A stretch of DNA of 64,000 nt from Arachis hypogaea (taxonomy: Eukaryota > Streptophyta > Magnoliopsida > Fabales > Fabaceae), in NCBI RefSeq assembly GCF_003086295.3, contig NC_092040.1, forward strand, positions 8,122,001 to 8,186,000, read 5' to 3'. A program made the position numbers and the translations under genes. The notes below the pieces were generated by a model. It did no database searches and had not been told where the DNA came from. It saw nothing but the letters and a program-made list of their open reading frames with translations. Below, one piece after another: positions 48,398 through 61,647 of this stretch (within the stretch, counting starts at the first letter, position 1; the number at the start of each line of letters is the position of its first letter).

Positions 48398-48484
48398 GAG
48401 TGACTATATATATACTTTTTATATTATAACAAATTTATTTAAAACATAAAAAAATATTATGGTACATTATTATTATTGTGCAAC

Positions 48485-48530
<46 letters not shown>

Positions 48531-50536
48531 TATTATTATTATTTTATTTTATCTTTTTAGATGAAAGACTGTTATGTTAATTTTTTTGGGGATTGATCTG
48601 TATATTAATTTTTTTGGGATTAAAATGTCCACTTTTAAAATTTTTGGGGACTGATCTGATGGATAATTATTCTGTCGAAAAATAATCTGGGAACTGATTT
48701 GTCTGTCGGAGTAAAACTTTGGGGATTGATCTGTGTATTAATTTTTTTAGGACTAAAATGTTGGCTTTTAAAATTTTTGGGGACTACTTTAGGTAATTAC
48801 TCATTATTTTATTAGTTTTTATACTTTTACCAAATTTTTAATTAATTCTTTATACTTTTTCTAATTAGATTCTTATACTGCTTTTAATTTTGTAATTAAA
48901 TTTTTTTATATAAAAAATATTAAAATTAACAGAAATTTTTTTTAAATATATATAGTCAAAAATCTAATTAAATTTTTAATTATGAATATTTTTAATTTGT
49001 AAAAAAATATTCAGTTAACTCTAACATTTTTTACCTTAAAAATAATTTACTTATAAAATTAAAAATAACATACAGATCCAATTAAAAAAAAAAGAATAAA
49101 AATTTAATTATGAATTGAATAAAATTATAGAGATTAATAAAATAATTAAACCTTAATATTCTAAGGTATGTTTAAGGTTACTAATAGTAATTCAAGAATT
49201 CTTTAAAAATATTACTTATTGAAACACAAATACTTTTCGATCTATAAAAATATTGAAAACTATTTCTGTTATATATTCTCTCTCTTCAATAATTATGGGT
49301 TGTTTGGCACTATTATTGTTAGCTTACTTTATGAGTAACTAATTATACAATTTAGTTAAGATGTGTTTCAAAAATATATATTAAAATTATTAATTAAAAA
49401 TAATTATATATATTTATTGTATATTTATTAAAATAAAAATAATTAATTTTTAAATTAACCACCGAAAAATTTATTTAAATGTATGAATTTCATTAGATTA
49501 TTATGTAAAAATTTTATAATTTGTCAATACATTAAAATTAAAACTTTTTTATTAAAAAAATAATCAATTAATGAGTGACTTTTTTTTGGTTTCATAATAT
49601 CTATTAAACTGTCACTGTCATTTTTTAATGTAATATTTTTAATTGAATTATCAATTATACTGTAATAAATAAAAATATTAAAAATTATTTTACTATTTTA
49701 TTTTTTCCAATAAGAGTTATTTAGTAAAACTAAATTATATTTAGATTACTCTTGATTTATTTTAACTCTCTTATTATTAATTGTCAAACAAAATGGTAGA
49801 TAAAAAAACAAACGAAATAAATTAAAATAAAATGAATGATTTTTGTTATAAATTTTGCATAGAAAAATGATATTTGACAAATATTATAATGGAAGAAAGA
49901 ATAGAATGACAAATAAAAAACGAAGATATATAGTATATTATATATTAAATAAAATTTATATTAAGATACTGGATATAAATGATTGTATCATGTAAATGGA
50001 TTTCATTTTAACCTTCTGACATCATATACATTTTTTACCTATAATGTATATATTAGCTATTTATTTAATGTATAAACACGGTTCATGTATGAAATATTAA
50101 TGGCAAAAAACTGGAAAAAACAATAAATGGCTACCTTAACTAAAATTCGCTCATATTCTCCCTTTTTAATATAAGTAAGAAATATATATGAATATTTTCC
50201 TTTCATAAAATTTTTTTAAATAAATGTAATGAGTCTATATGCATTTCCCTACTTTAATAAATTGAGAAATGAGGAATGTATATAGTATATAGATTATAGA
50301 CTCATCACTCTTATATATATTATTAAAAAATAGAAAAAATTTGATAAAAGAAAAATATTCCATGATTTATTATGATTTTCAATTAGTTATTATATATATT
50401 TTATGAATGAAAATCATGTGAATTAAATAGTTAATAGTTAAAAATCGTTCAACAATTTAATAAATTTGGCTAAATTATCATCTAATAATTCTTAATTATT
50501 AATTTATATAAAGACAATTATATGTAAATTAACACC
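47693..50536. repeat. Repeat R4 (fourth R copy)
   Basis: The longest uninterrupted R copy apart from one MITE. Carries TCTCTTCAATAATTATGGGTTG near 49282 and the CACGGTTCATGTATGAAATA block near 50075. It gives the empty-site reference for the hAT, LINE and hAT-MITE insertions in R1 and R2. No genes. Confidence 0.75.
47835..48802. mobile_element. Mutator-type MITE with long inverted ends in R4
   Basis: Ends GAGTAATTATCC and, reversed, GAGTAATTACCT. The inverted similarity runs about 250 bp on each side (landmark TTTTAAAAGTAGAGATTTTAAT near 47989 against ATTAAAATGTCCACTTTTAAAA near 48619). Near-perfect 9-bp target duplication: ACTATTTTA (47826-47834) against ATTATTTTA (48803-48811). R2 and R3 have the empty site; R1 keeps only the last ~75 bp. 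The core holds opposed trinucleotide tracts, (ATT)n at 48344-48397 and (AAT)n at 48484-48530. Confidence 0.8.
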
Positions 50537-53294
50537 ATGTTTGTCATGACATAAAGGTGACAACCTTTGAGGGGAGCCTTGGTAATCTTGTGAACAATGC
50601 ATTGGCGGTTAATTGTTACCGTTTTTTATTATAAGTCCATTTATTTTCCTACTTAAAAACACAAATAATTAACTAAATTTAGAATCAAAAATAAGAATTT
50701 AGCGTTAGAATAGATATTATTAAAGAATCTAAGATAATCAATTAAATATCTACATAGTCCATGATACCATAGTAGGTATTTCACTTTTTTTAATTATTAT
50801 ATATCATTAATCACTAATATTACGAAGAAGCACACTTGTCTTACTTGGAGAATATGCTTCAATTCATTTTATAAGTTAGACTTCTCACTAGATTCACAAT
50901 ATTCATACATATATAGGTATACTAAAAGAATAAAAGAGATACAGTGTATTAACAAAAAAAAGTCTTTAAAATTTTCATTTTTCTGGTTTACTATCCACCA
51001 ACTCTCCTATTCAATATATGTTAATTCTTTTTTTACGTAATCTCCTTATTTTTGTGAAAATAGTGAACGATACATACATATAGTCCAATGTAGTAATGAA
51101 ATATATGGGTGCTGATCCCTTTTATTAGTGTTTTTCAACTTTTCAAAAATTTTTTCTCAATCTTTTCTTCTTTCTTGATATATATGTTCTCAACTTTTCA
51201 TTTGTGTTTTTAATTTTTTAGTATTTTTTATCTTTATTAATAAAGATCAACTTTTCATTTAAAACATAATACTTTGAGGGTTTTTAAAAATAAAATATTA
51301 TTTTTTAAAATGCCTTATTTTAACATTATTTTTATACACATTTTTTATAAAAAAAGTCAGGTAAACCTATCCTAATTTTGGACAAAATCAAAATAGACCA
51401 ACTCCAATTTAAATTGTAATTGAGTGAACATATAGTTTAATCTTTTAAAATGTTGTCATGGTAATTAATTGAATTTTATGAGTTAAATATATTAAATGAG
51501 AGAAAGTTTATAGTGATTAGAGTGTAAAAAAATTAAATGGGTGGGTCCAATCTGAATTAAAATGGAGCGATAATTCTTTTAATTTCAGCATAAAATCAAA
51601 AAAAGATCACTGAATAATGCTAAAATAAAAAAAAATAACTCAATTTTTTTGAATCAGAATGACTCTATCTGATTTACGCTAAATTTAAAAAATATATTTT
51701 AGTAAATAATGTTAGAATTATTTTAAAAAAAAATATTTTATTTTACTTTATAAAATATTTTTTATCTAATAATCTAAAAATTTATTAGTATTTTTATTAT
51801 TTTTATTTTTTATTTACAGAAATACTACATTTCAATATCTTTTAAAATTAATTGTGTATCACTTTTTTTCGTTGACCATACATAAAATTAATGGTGTGAA
51901 ATTATTAATTTTGATTTTAATTTGACTGAATTTAATTTTGATAATTTCAATAAATTTTTTAAGATGATGCATTAAATATATTTAAAAATATATTATTTTT
52001 ATTCACTCTAATTTTATGTATAAATAATGTTAGCGGATCATCAAAATTTATTGTTTTTAATCATTACTTAATCATCACTCAATTCATTTTGTGTAATTTC
52101 TTTATTCTAGTAATCTAATAACATATTTGTAACATACTTTTAAATATTAATAGTTAATTAATAGTCAAAATTTAAATAATAAATTTGGATATCCTCTAAC
52201 ATTTCTATTCATGTATATCAAACTATTGACGTAGATCATCACAATTAGACAAGATGCAGGCTCATTTAATAAATTAACATATAAAATAGAAAACCCAAGT
52301 TAAAAAGAGATTTTTGTTACATCTTTATCATGAGTTTGTTATGAATATATAATAATGTTTTCTTTTATTACTTTTGCTTCTCATGAAGATTTATTAGCAA
52401 TTTTATATGATGCTGTCCTAATTTTTCTTTCTTTAAATATTTTTGGTTATGAGAACTAACTTAACTTTTGCAACTATAAAGTCCTATCAAGTCAAGGTAA
52501 CATATACACTATGTAGTTACCTAATATATCTCATATTACTCTTAATTTTATGACATATGCTGTTTTTTCTGTGTTTATTTTTAATTTTTGCACAATAAAA
52601 AATTCAAAAACAAAATCTTTTTAATTAACAATTTTAAATATTTTTTATTTTTATTTTTTAATTTTTTATCATAAAATTAAGATTTAATTGATAGAAAAAG
52701 ATAAATATCCTCTTAATTCTCAATTAGGATACACCTCACTTTCAGTCATTTCTTAATTTTAATTTGTCTTCTTCGTACTTAGTTCTCATATATACACCCA
52801 CCATCATCATCAGTTTCACTCGGTCTTCTTTTCGCACTACTATATTCTATTCTCTGTGCAGAATTACTTTTCTATTTTTCTGCTTAATTTTTTTCGCCAT
52901 TTTTTGTTTTAGAGTGTCACCACCTATTTTACATAGCCTCACCGTCTTTTATTTTGCTTCGCGTTGCCACCGCTACTGTTTTATTATTACTGAAATTCGC
53001 ATCTTTTTATATCTATTTTTGAAGTTCGTCTATTTTTAAGTTCATATTTTTCTCTTTTTTTATTAGATCTATTGCGGTGATATATTGGTTAATTTTTCTC
53101 GTGCCTAAAGATATTATTTAGATCTATTGTTTGAATATATATTATATATATGATATTTAGATTTGTAAGTGTTAATTTTGCTGTTGACCAGTGATAATAG
53201 GTTTTTTTTTTCAATTTTTTTAATTCAGTATCAAGTTAAAAATAGGGTTGATTCTCTTATTTTGAAATTCTAAACTAAAATATATTGTGTGAAT
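50537..53294 (+). repeat. RING-gene 5' segment S3 (promoter and leader)
   Basis: Collinear with S2 from ATGACATAAAGGTGACAACC (50540) through the leader and first intron. It is the only segment that continues into the rest of the gene. It contains an extra ~180 bp (about 52015-52200, with GTATAAATAATGTTAGCGG) not seen in the others. The 91-codon ORF at 52764-53039 lies in the leader/intron and has no domain. Confidence 0.75.
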
Positions 53295-56020
53295 GTGTGT
53301 TCGGTTTGTGATAAGACAGGAAATAATTATCAACACACAGGGTCAAAAAAATAGGCGAGTACAAGGAAAAATGATGAGATCACTACTACTTCATCAATTT
53401 CTGGCATTGATAAAAATTTGGCGAATTCTATGGTGTTTTTTGTTTGATGTTTAATTTTTGTCTAAGTTATTTTTTTTAATAATTTTAAAATATTTAAAAA
53501 TTTTTAATTTTTATACTTTTAAATTTAAAATTAATTATTTTACCTATTTTAGTAATTAGGCAATATGTTTTAGACACCATAACAAATACCTAATAACAAT
53601 GGGTAATGTTTTTAGAAAATGTTTCTCTCTCATTTGCTGGTCCTAGGGATCACAGAGAGGCTTCTATCATGCTCCCAATTAACAATAATAAAGCTGATGC
53701 TAAAATAATTTACATCAGTGACGAAGAACCAGATCATGAATCATTATTGTCAGAGGTCAACATTAATTCTGCCCCTTCAATTTTATCAACAACGGAACAA
53801 ACCAATCAACCTGCCTCAAATCTTTTAACATTACAAAGAAATTTGGAAATCAGCACCGCCAACAACAACCACCAACAAGATGGTGTGTCACTCGATTTAT
53901 CCTTACACCAGTTTGGCGGTGATGGTGGTGGCAGCTCTTCTACTATTGATGTCACTGATGGCGGCACTGGTGGTGGTGGTGGAGGTGGAGATGGTCTCTT
54001 GAGGAGCGTTCTCAACAATACTTCTACTAGGCGCATCATCATCATGCCTATCAAAAGAACTGCACCTGATTACGCTCACCGAGAGTTTACGGTGGGTGAG
54101 AGCTCAAGTGCCGGTGGTGCTGCTGGTGGTTCTGTTGCTCAACCTATGGCAGCCCCAAGCGCCGCCCCATCGCAAATGAAAATGCGGCGGTGCGCATTTC
54201 ATCATCATCATCTAATACCTGCACTTGTACTCCTTCTCCCACTTGCCCTCTCCATGCTTCCACCAATAATAATATTTCTTCATCTTCCAGGGAACAACGC
54301 CATGAAACTGCTAACAACAACAACAGCCCCCAAAATGTTGTTCGTATTTCTGAGGTGCAACGAGCTCTTCAGTCTGATAGCTTTCAAGTCCTTCAACCTA
54401 CTCCTCCTCCTAACAACAACAACAACAACAACAACGCAACACTTGGTATTCTTCAACTTGATGATGGTTCCTTTATTTACCCGCAACCTGTTTTTGATAG
54501 TAGCCACCACCACCAACTCCACCATGGCCATCAGGACGCGCCAATTAATTCGTTTTACCACCATGGCCATCAACGTTATTTCTCCTCTGCTGACACTTCT
54601 CCATTCCGCCCAGTCTCAATCAATTACATGGAAAATCTTCCGCATCATCAGTACGCCGGTTCTTTGTCTTCATCTCCTTCCCCTCTTCCTTGGAGCACCG
54701 TGATTACGCCAAGGGCTATTCCCTCTGTGTCTCTCCCTCACGGAGTTGGAGGAAGTAACAGAGAATCTGACACCAGAAACAACTATCCATCTGGAAGGGG
54801 AATAATCACTGAGACTCACAATCGTGGAAACTCATCATCATCAACACAGCTAGTGGAAAGCCTTGTACAAAACGCTGGTACCCCTTCTGCATTTCAGCAC
54901 CTGTCGGACGCTGCTCTTGCATGGATTGGAAGGCTGAACTCTCATGACGAGACCTTGACGAGAATGTCATCATCTTCTACCACTGATAATACTCATCACA
55001 GGCCATTACGAGCTTCTGCTATTGCTGAGACCTATAATTTGCCTACTTATTTTGCTGATGATTCAAGAAGGCTTAGAAGAGAGGTACATATATAATAATT
55101 AATAATGTTGTTTCAGTAATCTATCGCGAGTCTTCTCTATTTTTTATTTGAAAGCTTTTATGATATGATAGATTTTGTTTAGACAGTATTGATAAAAGTT
55201 ACTATTACATTTAATATTATTAAAACATACAATATATTTGAAAGATCTTATAGTATTAAGTTAAAAAACTTAATTAGAAGTAGGCCAAAGTCCATTTTTG
55301 CTTAAAATCACTATTACTTTTAATGACTTAATAGAAATTATTGTTTGGTGATCTAAATCCACATTGTCATAATGTTAGACTATATCATTTGATTACTATC
55401 AAACCATTGAATTTGCAGCCTCTGGAAGACGGGCAGCGAGTGACGAACCCCGATGTAGGACTGACGAAAACTGAGGTTGCAGCATGTTTTGGACGGGAAA
55501 TTTTTTAAACTGTTGGTGAGCAGCCTCAGAACATTGATGCATGCGGCATATGTCTGGTGAGAGTGACACCAACTCCGTTACAGTTTTTACAAAAGCGCAC
55601 TCATTAAATAAATCTTTTATAGGTATAAATACATGTTAAATACAAAAACTATATTAAAAATATGTAATTTTAAAATAAACTGATTTATGTTTCATAATTT
55701 TTTCAAAAGTAATTTTAATAGAAAGTAACTAATTATCACTTGTCTCCCTCAAAATCAAAATAATTTTCACAATTATATATGCAAAATGCGTATCGATCTG
55801 TGATCTATATATGTACATCTTGATTTGTTATTATTTAATAACATAGAATTTCTGTAACCATTTTCAGGAGGACTATGTTCACGGTGAAGAGCTTGGGAGA
55901 TTGGATTGTGCGCACAAATATCACCTTTCTTGCATCAGGCAGTGGTTGCTTATCAAGAACAGATGGCCCGTTTGCAAGAAAATGGCTCTCACCATCATAG
56001 ACTTGGAGGATGACGAGTAA
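53295..56020 (+). pseudogene. RING-H2 E3 ubiquitin ligase (MBR/RHG-like), disabled
   Basis: Three exons by homology: exon 1 to 55083 (AGAGAG|GTACAT), exon 2 55419-55556, exon 3 55868-56020. The start ATG seen in S1 is GTG here. Stops and an insert of ~170 bp follow (about 53430-53605), then a long frame from 53606 rich in Asn, Ser, Gly and His. A 1-base loss near 54175 shifts the frame to 54190-55095 (QRALQSDSFQVLQP, AFQHLSDAALAWIGRL). Exon 2 has a TAA at 55506-55508 and then DACGICL, the first Cys pair. Exon 3 has EELGRLDCAHKYHLSCIRQW and NRWPVCK: the Cys normally before Pro is Trp. Ligase family, acting with an E2 in ubiquitin transfer, is clear; the subfamily is a guess. With these changes it is very probably a pseudogene. 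Confidence 0.82.
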
Positions 56021-57149
56021 CATACGATCAGTTTATGAAATTATATCAAATCAATTTTAAATTGAAGAATTTTAATGTCTCAATTTCTTCTATTAATTAG
56101 ATTTTAATTTAATCTAATTTTATAAATTTATCATGCTAATAGTGAATTTAGATTCTTATATGTTTGTTGTAATATCACTTAATGTGCTACATTAACAAAT
56201 TTTAGCACCGTTAACAAAAAAAATAACATAAGAACTAATGCGATTAATTTAAAATTTTTTATATACGAATTTGATAAAAAAATCTTTTGAAAATTAATTT
56301 GGAGAACAAATAATCTTTCAAAGACAAATTTAACTATTTATCCATTTTTATTTTGTTAGAAGATGATGATAATTCAAGCATCCTTCCATCAACTACACAA
56401 CACATATTTATAATTTTCTACATCATTTTTCAAATTGCAACCCATCCCTCCTTTTCCACACCTCTATTAACACCATTATATAAACTACTATTTTTATCTT
56501 TAATAACATTACGAAAATATAAATATTTTAAAATTACGTCTATCCTGACATTATAGATTATGACACCAAAAATTTATAACATTAAACTATTTTTATAAAA
56601 AAGTCATAAAGAACAAAATTCTTCGTCGGTTAAGAAGACCAGAGTCTCTATAGATAAAAATAAATAAATTAAATATTAAATTTTTTAGTTATTATTTTTA
56701 TATAAAAAAGTTTAATTTTTACTAATAATTAATGTTAACATTCGTTATCTAAAATTTGAAAGAACTTAATATATATATTTTTATATTTGATTAGGTGTTA
56801 AGTCTGTTACACAAATAGAAATAATTAATTTTTATGCTTGCTATTTAAAAATAATATTTTATATATATAAAAATATATAATTAGATATTAGTATAAAAAA
56901 TTTATATTGATAGTTATAAAATTAACTCAAATTTATTTTATTTTTTAAAATAATTAAAAATCTTGATTCTATCTTTTAATCACAACATTAGTATTTTTTT
57001 AATTATATGTAATAAATACTTGCAGAAAAAGAAGTGAAAATATATATTACAAAGATAAACAGTAAAAATTTAAAACTAAATAAAATATATACATATAATA
57101 ATATTTTTTATTTAAATTATATTATTTTGTTAATTTTATTTTTTTGTAG
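56021..57149. other. RING 3' flank and AT-rich spacer
   Basis: Holds the block repeated at 6830-6970 (GATAATTCAAGCATCCTTCC, 56368 on). The 67-codon ORF at 56353-56556 covers that block and has no domain. The rest is AT-rich with nothing recognised. Confidence 0.5.
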
Positions 57150-57775
57150 AACAGAAAAGTAGAGAAAATAGAGAATGAGAGAAAATAAAGAGAAAGATAA
57201 AGAAAAAGAATGAGAGAGAAAATTTGTTAATTTTGGAATTTAAGAACAAATTTATTTTAATTAAAAATTATCTGGTGACACATTTTGAATTGTCAAAATT
57301 ACTAATATAAAATATAAATTATAAATTATATATAGAGTGGAAATGATAGAGAGAAATAAGAAAAAAAGAAAGAGAGATAGATAAGAGAATATAAGAAGGA
57401 GGTTTACTAATTTTAAAAGAAAATATTTTTCTAAATTTTAATAAGAGAGTGTCATGTGATGACACATTTTAGTTATTAAATTAGTTAGTAATATATAAAT
57501 ATAATATATAATATAACTATATTTTAATTTTAATATTTTAATTTTAATTTAATTTGAATGTAATTAGAGAATACCATGTAGTATATTTTGATTATCAAAT
57601 TTGTAATTAATCATTGATGATAATATATAAAAGAGATAGAGTGAGTGAAAGAATGAGAGAGATAAATAAAGGAAGAGAGATGAGCGAAAAATTCTTTAAT
57701 TTTAGAGAAAAATATTTAATTTTAATTACAATGAGCAAATGACATGTGGTACATTTTTATCGTAAAATTACTAAT
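57150..57775. repeat. Diverged tandem repeat, GA-rich/AT-rich units
   Basis: Three imperfect units (starting near 57165, 57345 and 57640), each a GAGAGA-rich run followed by a TTAATTTT(A/G)GAA-like stretch and a GTGACACATTTT / GATGACACATTTT / GACATGTGGTACATTTTT phrase. Units are about 200-290 bp and diverged. Non-coding. Confidence 0.6.
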
Positions 57776-57807
57776 TTTACAATCAAAATATGCCACATGT
57801 TAAAAAA

Positions 57808-60495
57808 AAATGGTAATCCTGTGAATAATCCGTTGGCGACTATATATGTTACCGTTACCTTATTATAAGTCCTATTATTTTTTTGCTTAACAATATGATG
57901 TCAATACAAAAATAATTAACTAAATTTAAAATAAAAAATAAGAATTTAGTGCTAAAATAGATATTATATCAGAATTTAAGATAATAAATTAAATATTTAC
58001 ATAGTCCACGATATCATAATAGGTATTTTATTTTTTTAATTATTATATATCATTAATTACTAATATTACAAAGAAACACCACTTGCCATACGTGGAGGAT
58101 GTGCTTAAATTCACTCTATAAATTAGACTTCTCATTAGGTTCAAATTGTTCATACATACATAGATTCATTAGAAGAGTAAGAGAAATGTAGTGTATTGAG
58201 GAAAAAATTTTTGAAATTTTTATTTTTTGGTTTACTGTCCACCAACTCTCCTATTCGATATATGTTAATTTTCTTTCATGTAGTCTCTTTACTTTTGTAA
58301 AAAATAGTGAACGAGACATACATATATTTCAATATAGTAAGATATATGGGTGCCGATTCTTTTGTTTATTAGTGTTTTACAATTTTTCAATTTTTTTTTC
58401 AATTTTTTCTTCTTTTTTGTTATATATATATATATTCTCAATTTTTCATTTGTGTTTTTAATTTTTTAATATTTTTCATCTTAACTATTTATTCAAGACA
58501 CAATTTTTTAAGATTTTTTAAAATAAAAAATATATTATTTTTTAAAATAAATTATTTTAATATTATTTTTATAGCCATGTATTTTTGGATAAAAAAATCA
58601 GGCAAACCTATCAAAATTTTGGACAAAATCAAAATGGACCAACTCTAATTTAAATTATAATGAAGTAAACCTGTAATTTAATCTCTTAAAATTTTATCAT
58701 GTTAACGAATTAACTAGAATTCTATTTGATGCATTTTGATTGTCTCACAACAAAAATAAAACAAAAATAAAATAATAAAGATACAAGTTGAAGTATAAAA
58801 GTAGAAAAAAAATTTGATAGGTTAAATGTATCAAAGGAGAGAAATTTTATAATGATTAGAGTACACAAAAATTAGGTAAGATGAGTCTAATATGAATTAA
58901 AATTGAACAGTGATTCTTCTGATTCTAGCATAAAATTAGAAGAGAGATACCTGAAAATACTAAAATTAGAAAAAGTTAATTCGATTTTTTAAATTGAGAT
59001 GACTCTATTTGATATTTTAATTTTGTTAAAAAAATATATTTTAGTAAATAATGTTAGAATTATTTTTTTAAGTATTTTATTTTATTTATTTAAAAATATA
59101 TTTTGATATAACAATTTACAAACCCATTAATATTTTTTATTTATTTTTATTTTTTATTTACAGATTATTAGATCTGAACATCTCTCAATATTGATTGTGT
59201 ATCATATTTGTTTTTGTTGGCCATACATAAAATTAATGACGTAGAATTATTAATTTTGATTTTAATTTGACTATTTTAATTTTAATAAACTTTTTAAGAT
59301 GATGAATTTAATATATTAACAAATATATTATTTTTATTCACGATTAGATAAGATGTGAGGCTCATTTAATAAATTAACATATGAAATAAAGACACAAATT
59401 AAAAAAAATTTGGTTACATCCTTATTATTAGCTTATTCTAAACAATAATATTTTATTATTATTATTATTACTTTTGCTTCTCATGCAGGTTTATTAGCGA
59501 TCTCATATGGTGCTGCCCTAGCCAACTTCTTTTTCTTTCTTTAAATATTTGGTCATGAGACATAATTCAACTTTTGCAGCCATAAACAACTATCAAGGCA
59601 ATATATACAACATACTGTTGCCTATTATGTCTCGTATTACTCTTAATTTTATGACTTATATATGCTATTTGTTTATTTTCAATTCTTTTTTTTACAATGA
59701 AAAGTTCAGAAATAATCTTTTTTATCAACAATTTTTAATATTTTTTATTTTTTAAATTTTTTATCATAAAATTAAAACTAAATTAATAAAAAAGGCAAAT
59801 ATCTTCTCATTTAGTATTCTTTGCATTTCATTCTCAGTCATCTTTCAGTCTTAATCTTTATCTCTTCCGTGTTTAGCTCTCACATATACACCCAATATCA
59901 TCAGTCTCGTTTAATCTTTTACAATTCTCGCGCTACACTATTTTAGTTCTGTGTAAAGTTATTTTCTGCTTTTTTTACTCAATTCTTTTTGTGTCGATTT
60001 TCTTTTGTTTTATCTTGTCACCGCTTATTTTGCATAGTCTCATTGCGCTTCTACTTTGTTTTACGTTGTCACCGCTACTATTTTATTGTTATTGAAACTT
60101 GCATAGTTCGTATTATTGCTAAAGTTTATATCTTTTAGATTAGGTTTTTTTTTTCTTTTTCTTTACTAGATCTATTGTGGAGATGTATTGATTAATTTTT
60201 GTGGCTAATAATATTGGTTAGATCTATTGTCAATATATATTGTATATGACTATATGATATTTAAATTTGTATATAAGTATGTTAATTTTGATGTTGAGGA
60301 GTGATTATAGGTTTTTTTTAAGTTTTTTTTTTTCAGATGAGAATCAGGTTAAAAATATTCTCTTACTTTGAAATTATAAACTAAAATATATCATGTCTTC
60401 GGTTTGTGATACCACAAGAAATAATAATAAATAGGGTCAAGGGAACAGCAAAACGCAACACAAGGGAGAATGAGAGTTTTCACTACTCCTTCATA
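57808..60495 (+). repeat. RING-gene 5' segment S4
   Basis: Starts at TGGTAATCCTGTGAATAATCCGTTGGCG, equivalent to about 44730 of S2, and is collinear through promoter, leader and exon start. ORF 59549-59755 has a counterpart in S2 (46524-46721) but not an intact one in S1 or S3, so it is probably leader sequence. S4 ends at 60495 (CTTCATAAATTTGTACAC). Confidence 0.78.
60393..60495 (+). pseudogene. Truncated exon-1 RING paralogue in S4
   Basis: ATGTCTTCGGTTTGTGATACC matches the S1 exon start but meets TAG at codon 14 (AATAATAAATAG). It breaks off after CACTACTCCTTC, before the Asn-rich section. Non-coding. Confidence 0.65.
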
Positions 60496-60765
60496 AATTT
60501 GTACACAATAAAATTCAGAAAAGACATAAAACCGTAATAACTAATGAAATTCTAATTAAAATAGATATTAAAAGTTTCAACTAGCATTTTAAATACATAT
60601 ATTCATGTTTGCCAATAAATCCCATAACAATTTGTTGAAGATTATTAGGATGCTTGGTTGAAAACTCATCAAAACCAAAAACAGAAGATGCTTTTCATTT
60701 TTGAAGCTCACTTCATTTGTATGCTAAAGAAGATGATTGGGGTTCTTTTCATTCTTTCCCTAACC

Positions 60766-61647
60766 CTAATTCAAGTCAATGATATCTGACACTAAATCAG
60801 ATCTGCTCATCTTTGATGGCTGATCAACACAGCAGCTTGAACTCCTCTTTCTCCCAATAATAGATTCATCTTCTTGTTCATTAGATTCTTTGAAGAGTGA
60901 CAACAATTCAAGTGAAGCAGTATTAGTAGTGTTAGTAATATTAGGCCTTTGATCCATTGAGCTTTCAGAAGATGTCAAAGAACTTTCAATTTCAAGTGAA
61001 CACATGGTTCCTCTGTTCTGTTTCCTCTGCCCACAGCTCCAACTGAACTCTCCTCTTGTTTCTGTCAGTTCCGAAATTGGAGGAGATCCCGGGCTGCCAT
61101 TGTTGATCATTCCTGCAAGTGTTTATTGTGCCTTGTGTAGTACTGATTGCAATTACTTCCCTTGTGCTTCAATCTTAAGCTGCAAATGTCTTTGCACCTG
61201 AAAAACTATTATCCATATTGATCTTTAACATATCCTTGTTATGCTTCAATTTTAATTTAGCTACCTACCTCAATTTGCTCATAAAGTTTCTTCTGCACTT
61301 CCATTTGCATTTGGAGAGCCTCAACAATTTGCATGCTTCTGTTGAACACAACATTTGATCAATGAAATTTTTAATACCAATTACAAAAGCATTCAACTAG
61401 TTTGATCAATTTTCTAACTATTATAATTATTACTCAATCGTCTCATTCTGTGTTCCAATACTTTCTTCCCTGCTGTTACAAGGATCTTCACTATTCTTCA
61501 TTTCGCTGCAATCTGCACCAAAGGGGAAAAATGATCATTCATCGGAACAAGTTATAATAACTTAGAAACCATAACCAAGTTACCTTCATGTTTGTTGTTG
61601 CAAGAATAGATTTCAAGTTGTGGTTGGCTTTTCCCAAGTCTATATTT
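60766..61647 (-). pseudogene. MYB-CC (GARP/PHL-type) transcription factor, 3' half, two stops
   Basis: Minus-strand exons by splice sites: 61647-61584 (KYRLGKSQPQLEIYSCNN, the end of the GARP MYB repeat), 61512-about 61436 (CSEMKNSEDPCNSREES), 61338-61269 (MQIVEALQMQMEVQKKLYEQ, the MYB-CC coiled coil with its LHEQLE-like motif), and 61197-60766 (VQRHLQLKIEAQGK, then stop, LQSVLHKAQ, stop, TLAGMINNGSPGSPP, ending SDLVSDIIDLN). The stops fall where the family has Tyr (GKYLQ) and Glu (AQETL). The first part of the MYB domain and the start codon are not found upstream to 64 kb. The family regulates phosphate-starvation and other genes by DNA binding; this copy lacks a complete DNA-binding domain. 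Confidence 0.85.

Noticed and set aside
59549..59755. 68-codon ORF with a counterpart in S2 (46524-46721)
   Set aside because: Similarity is explained by the S-segment duplication; the frame is not intact in S1 or S3 and lies in the leader region.
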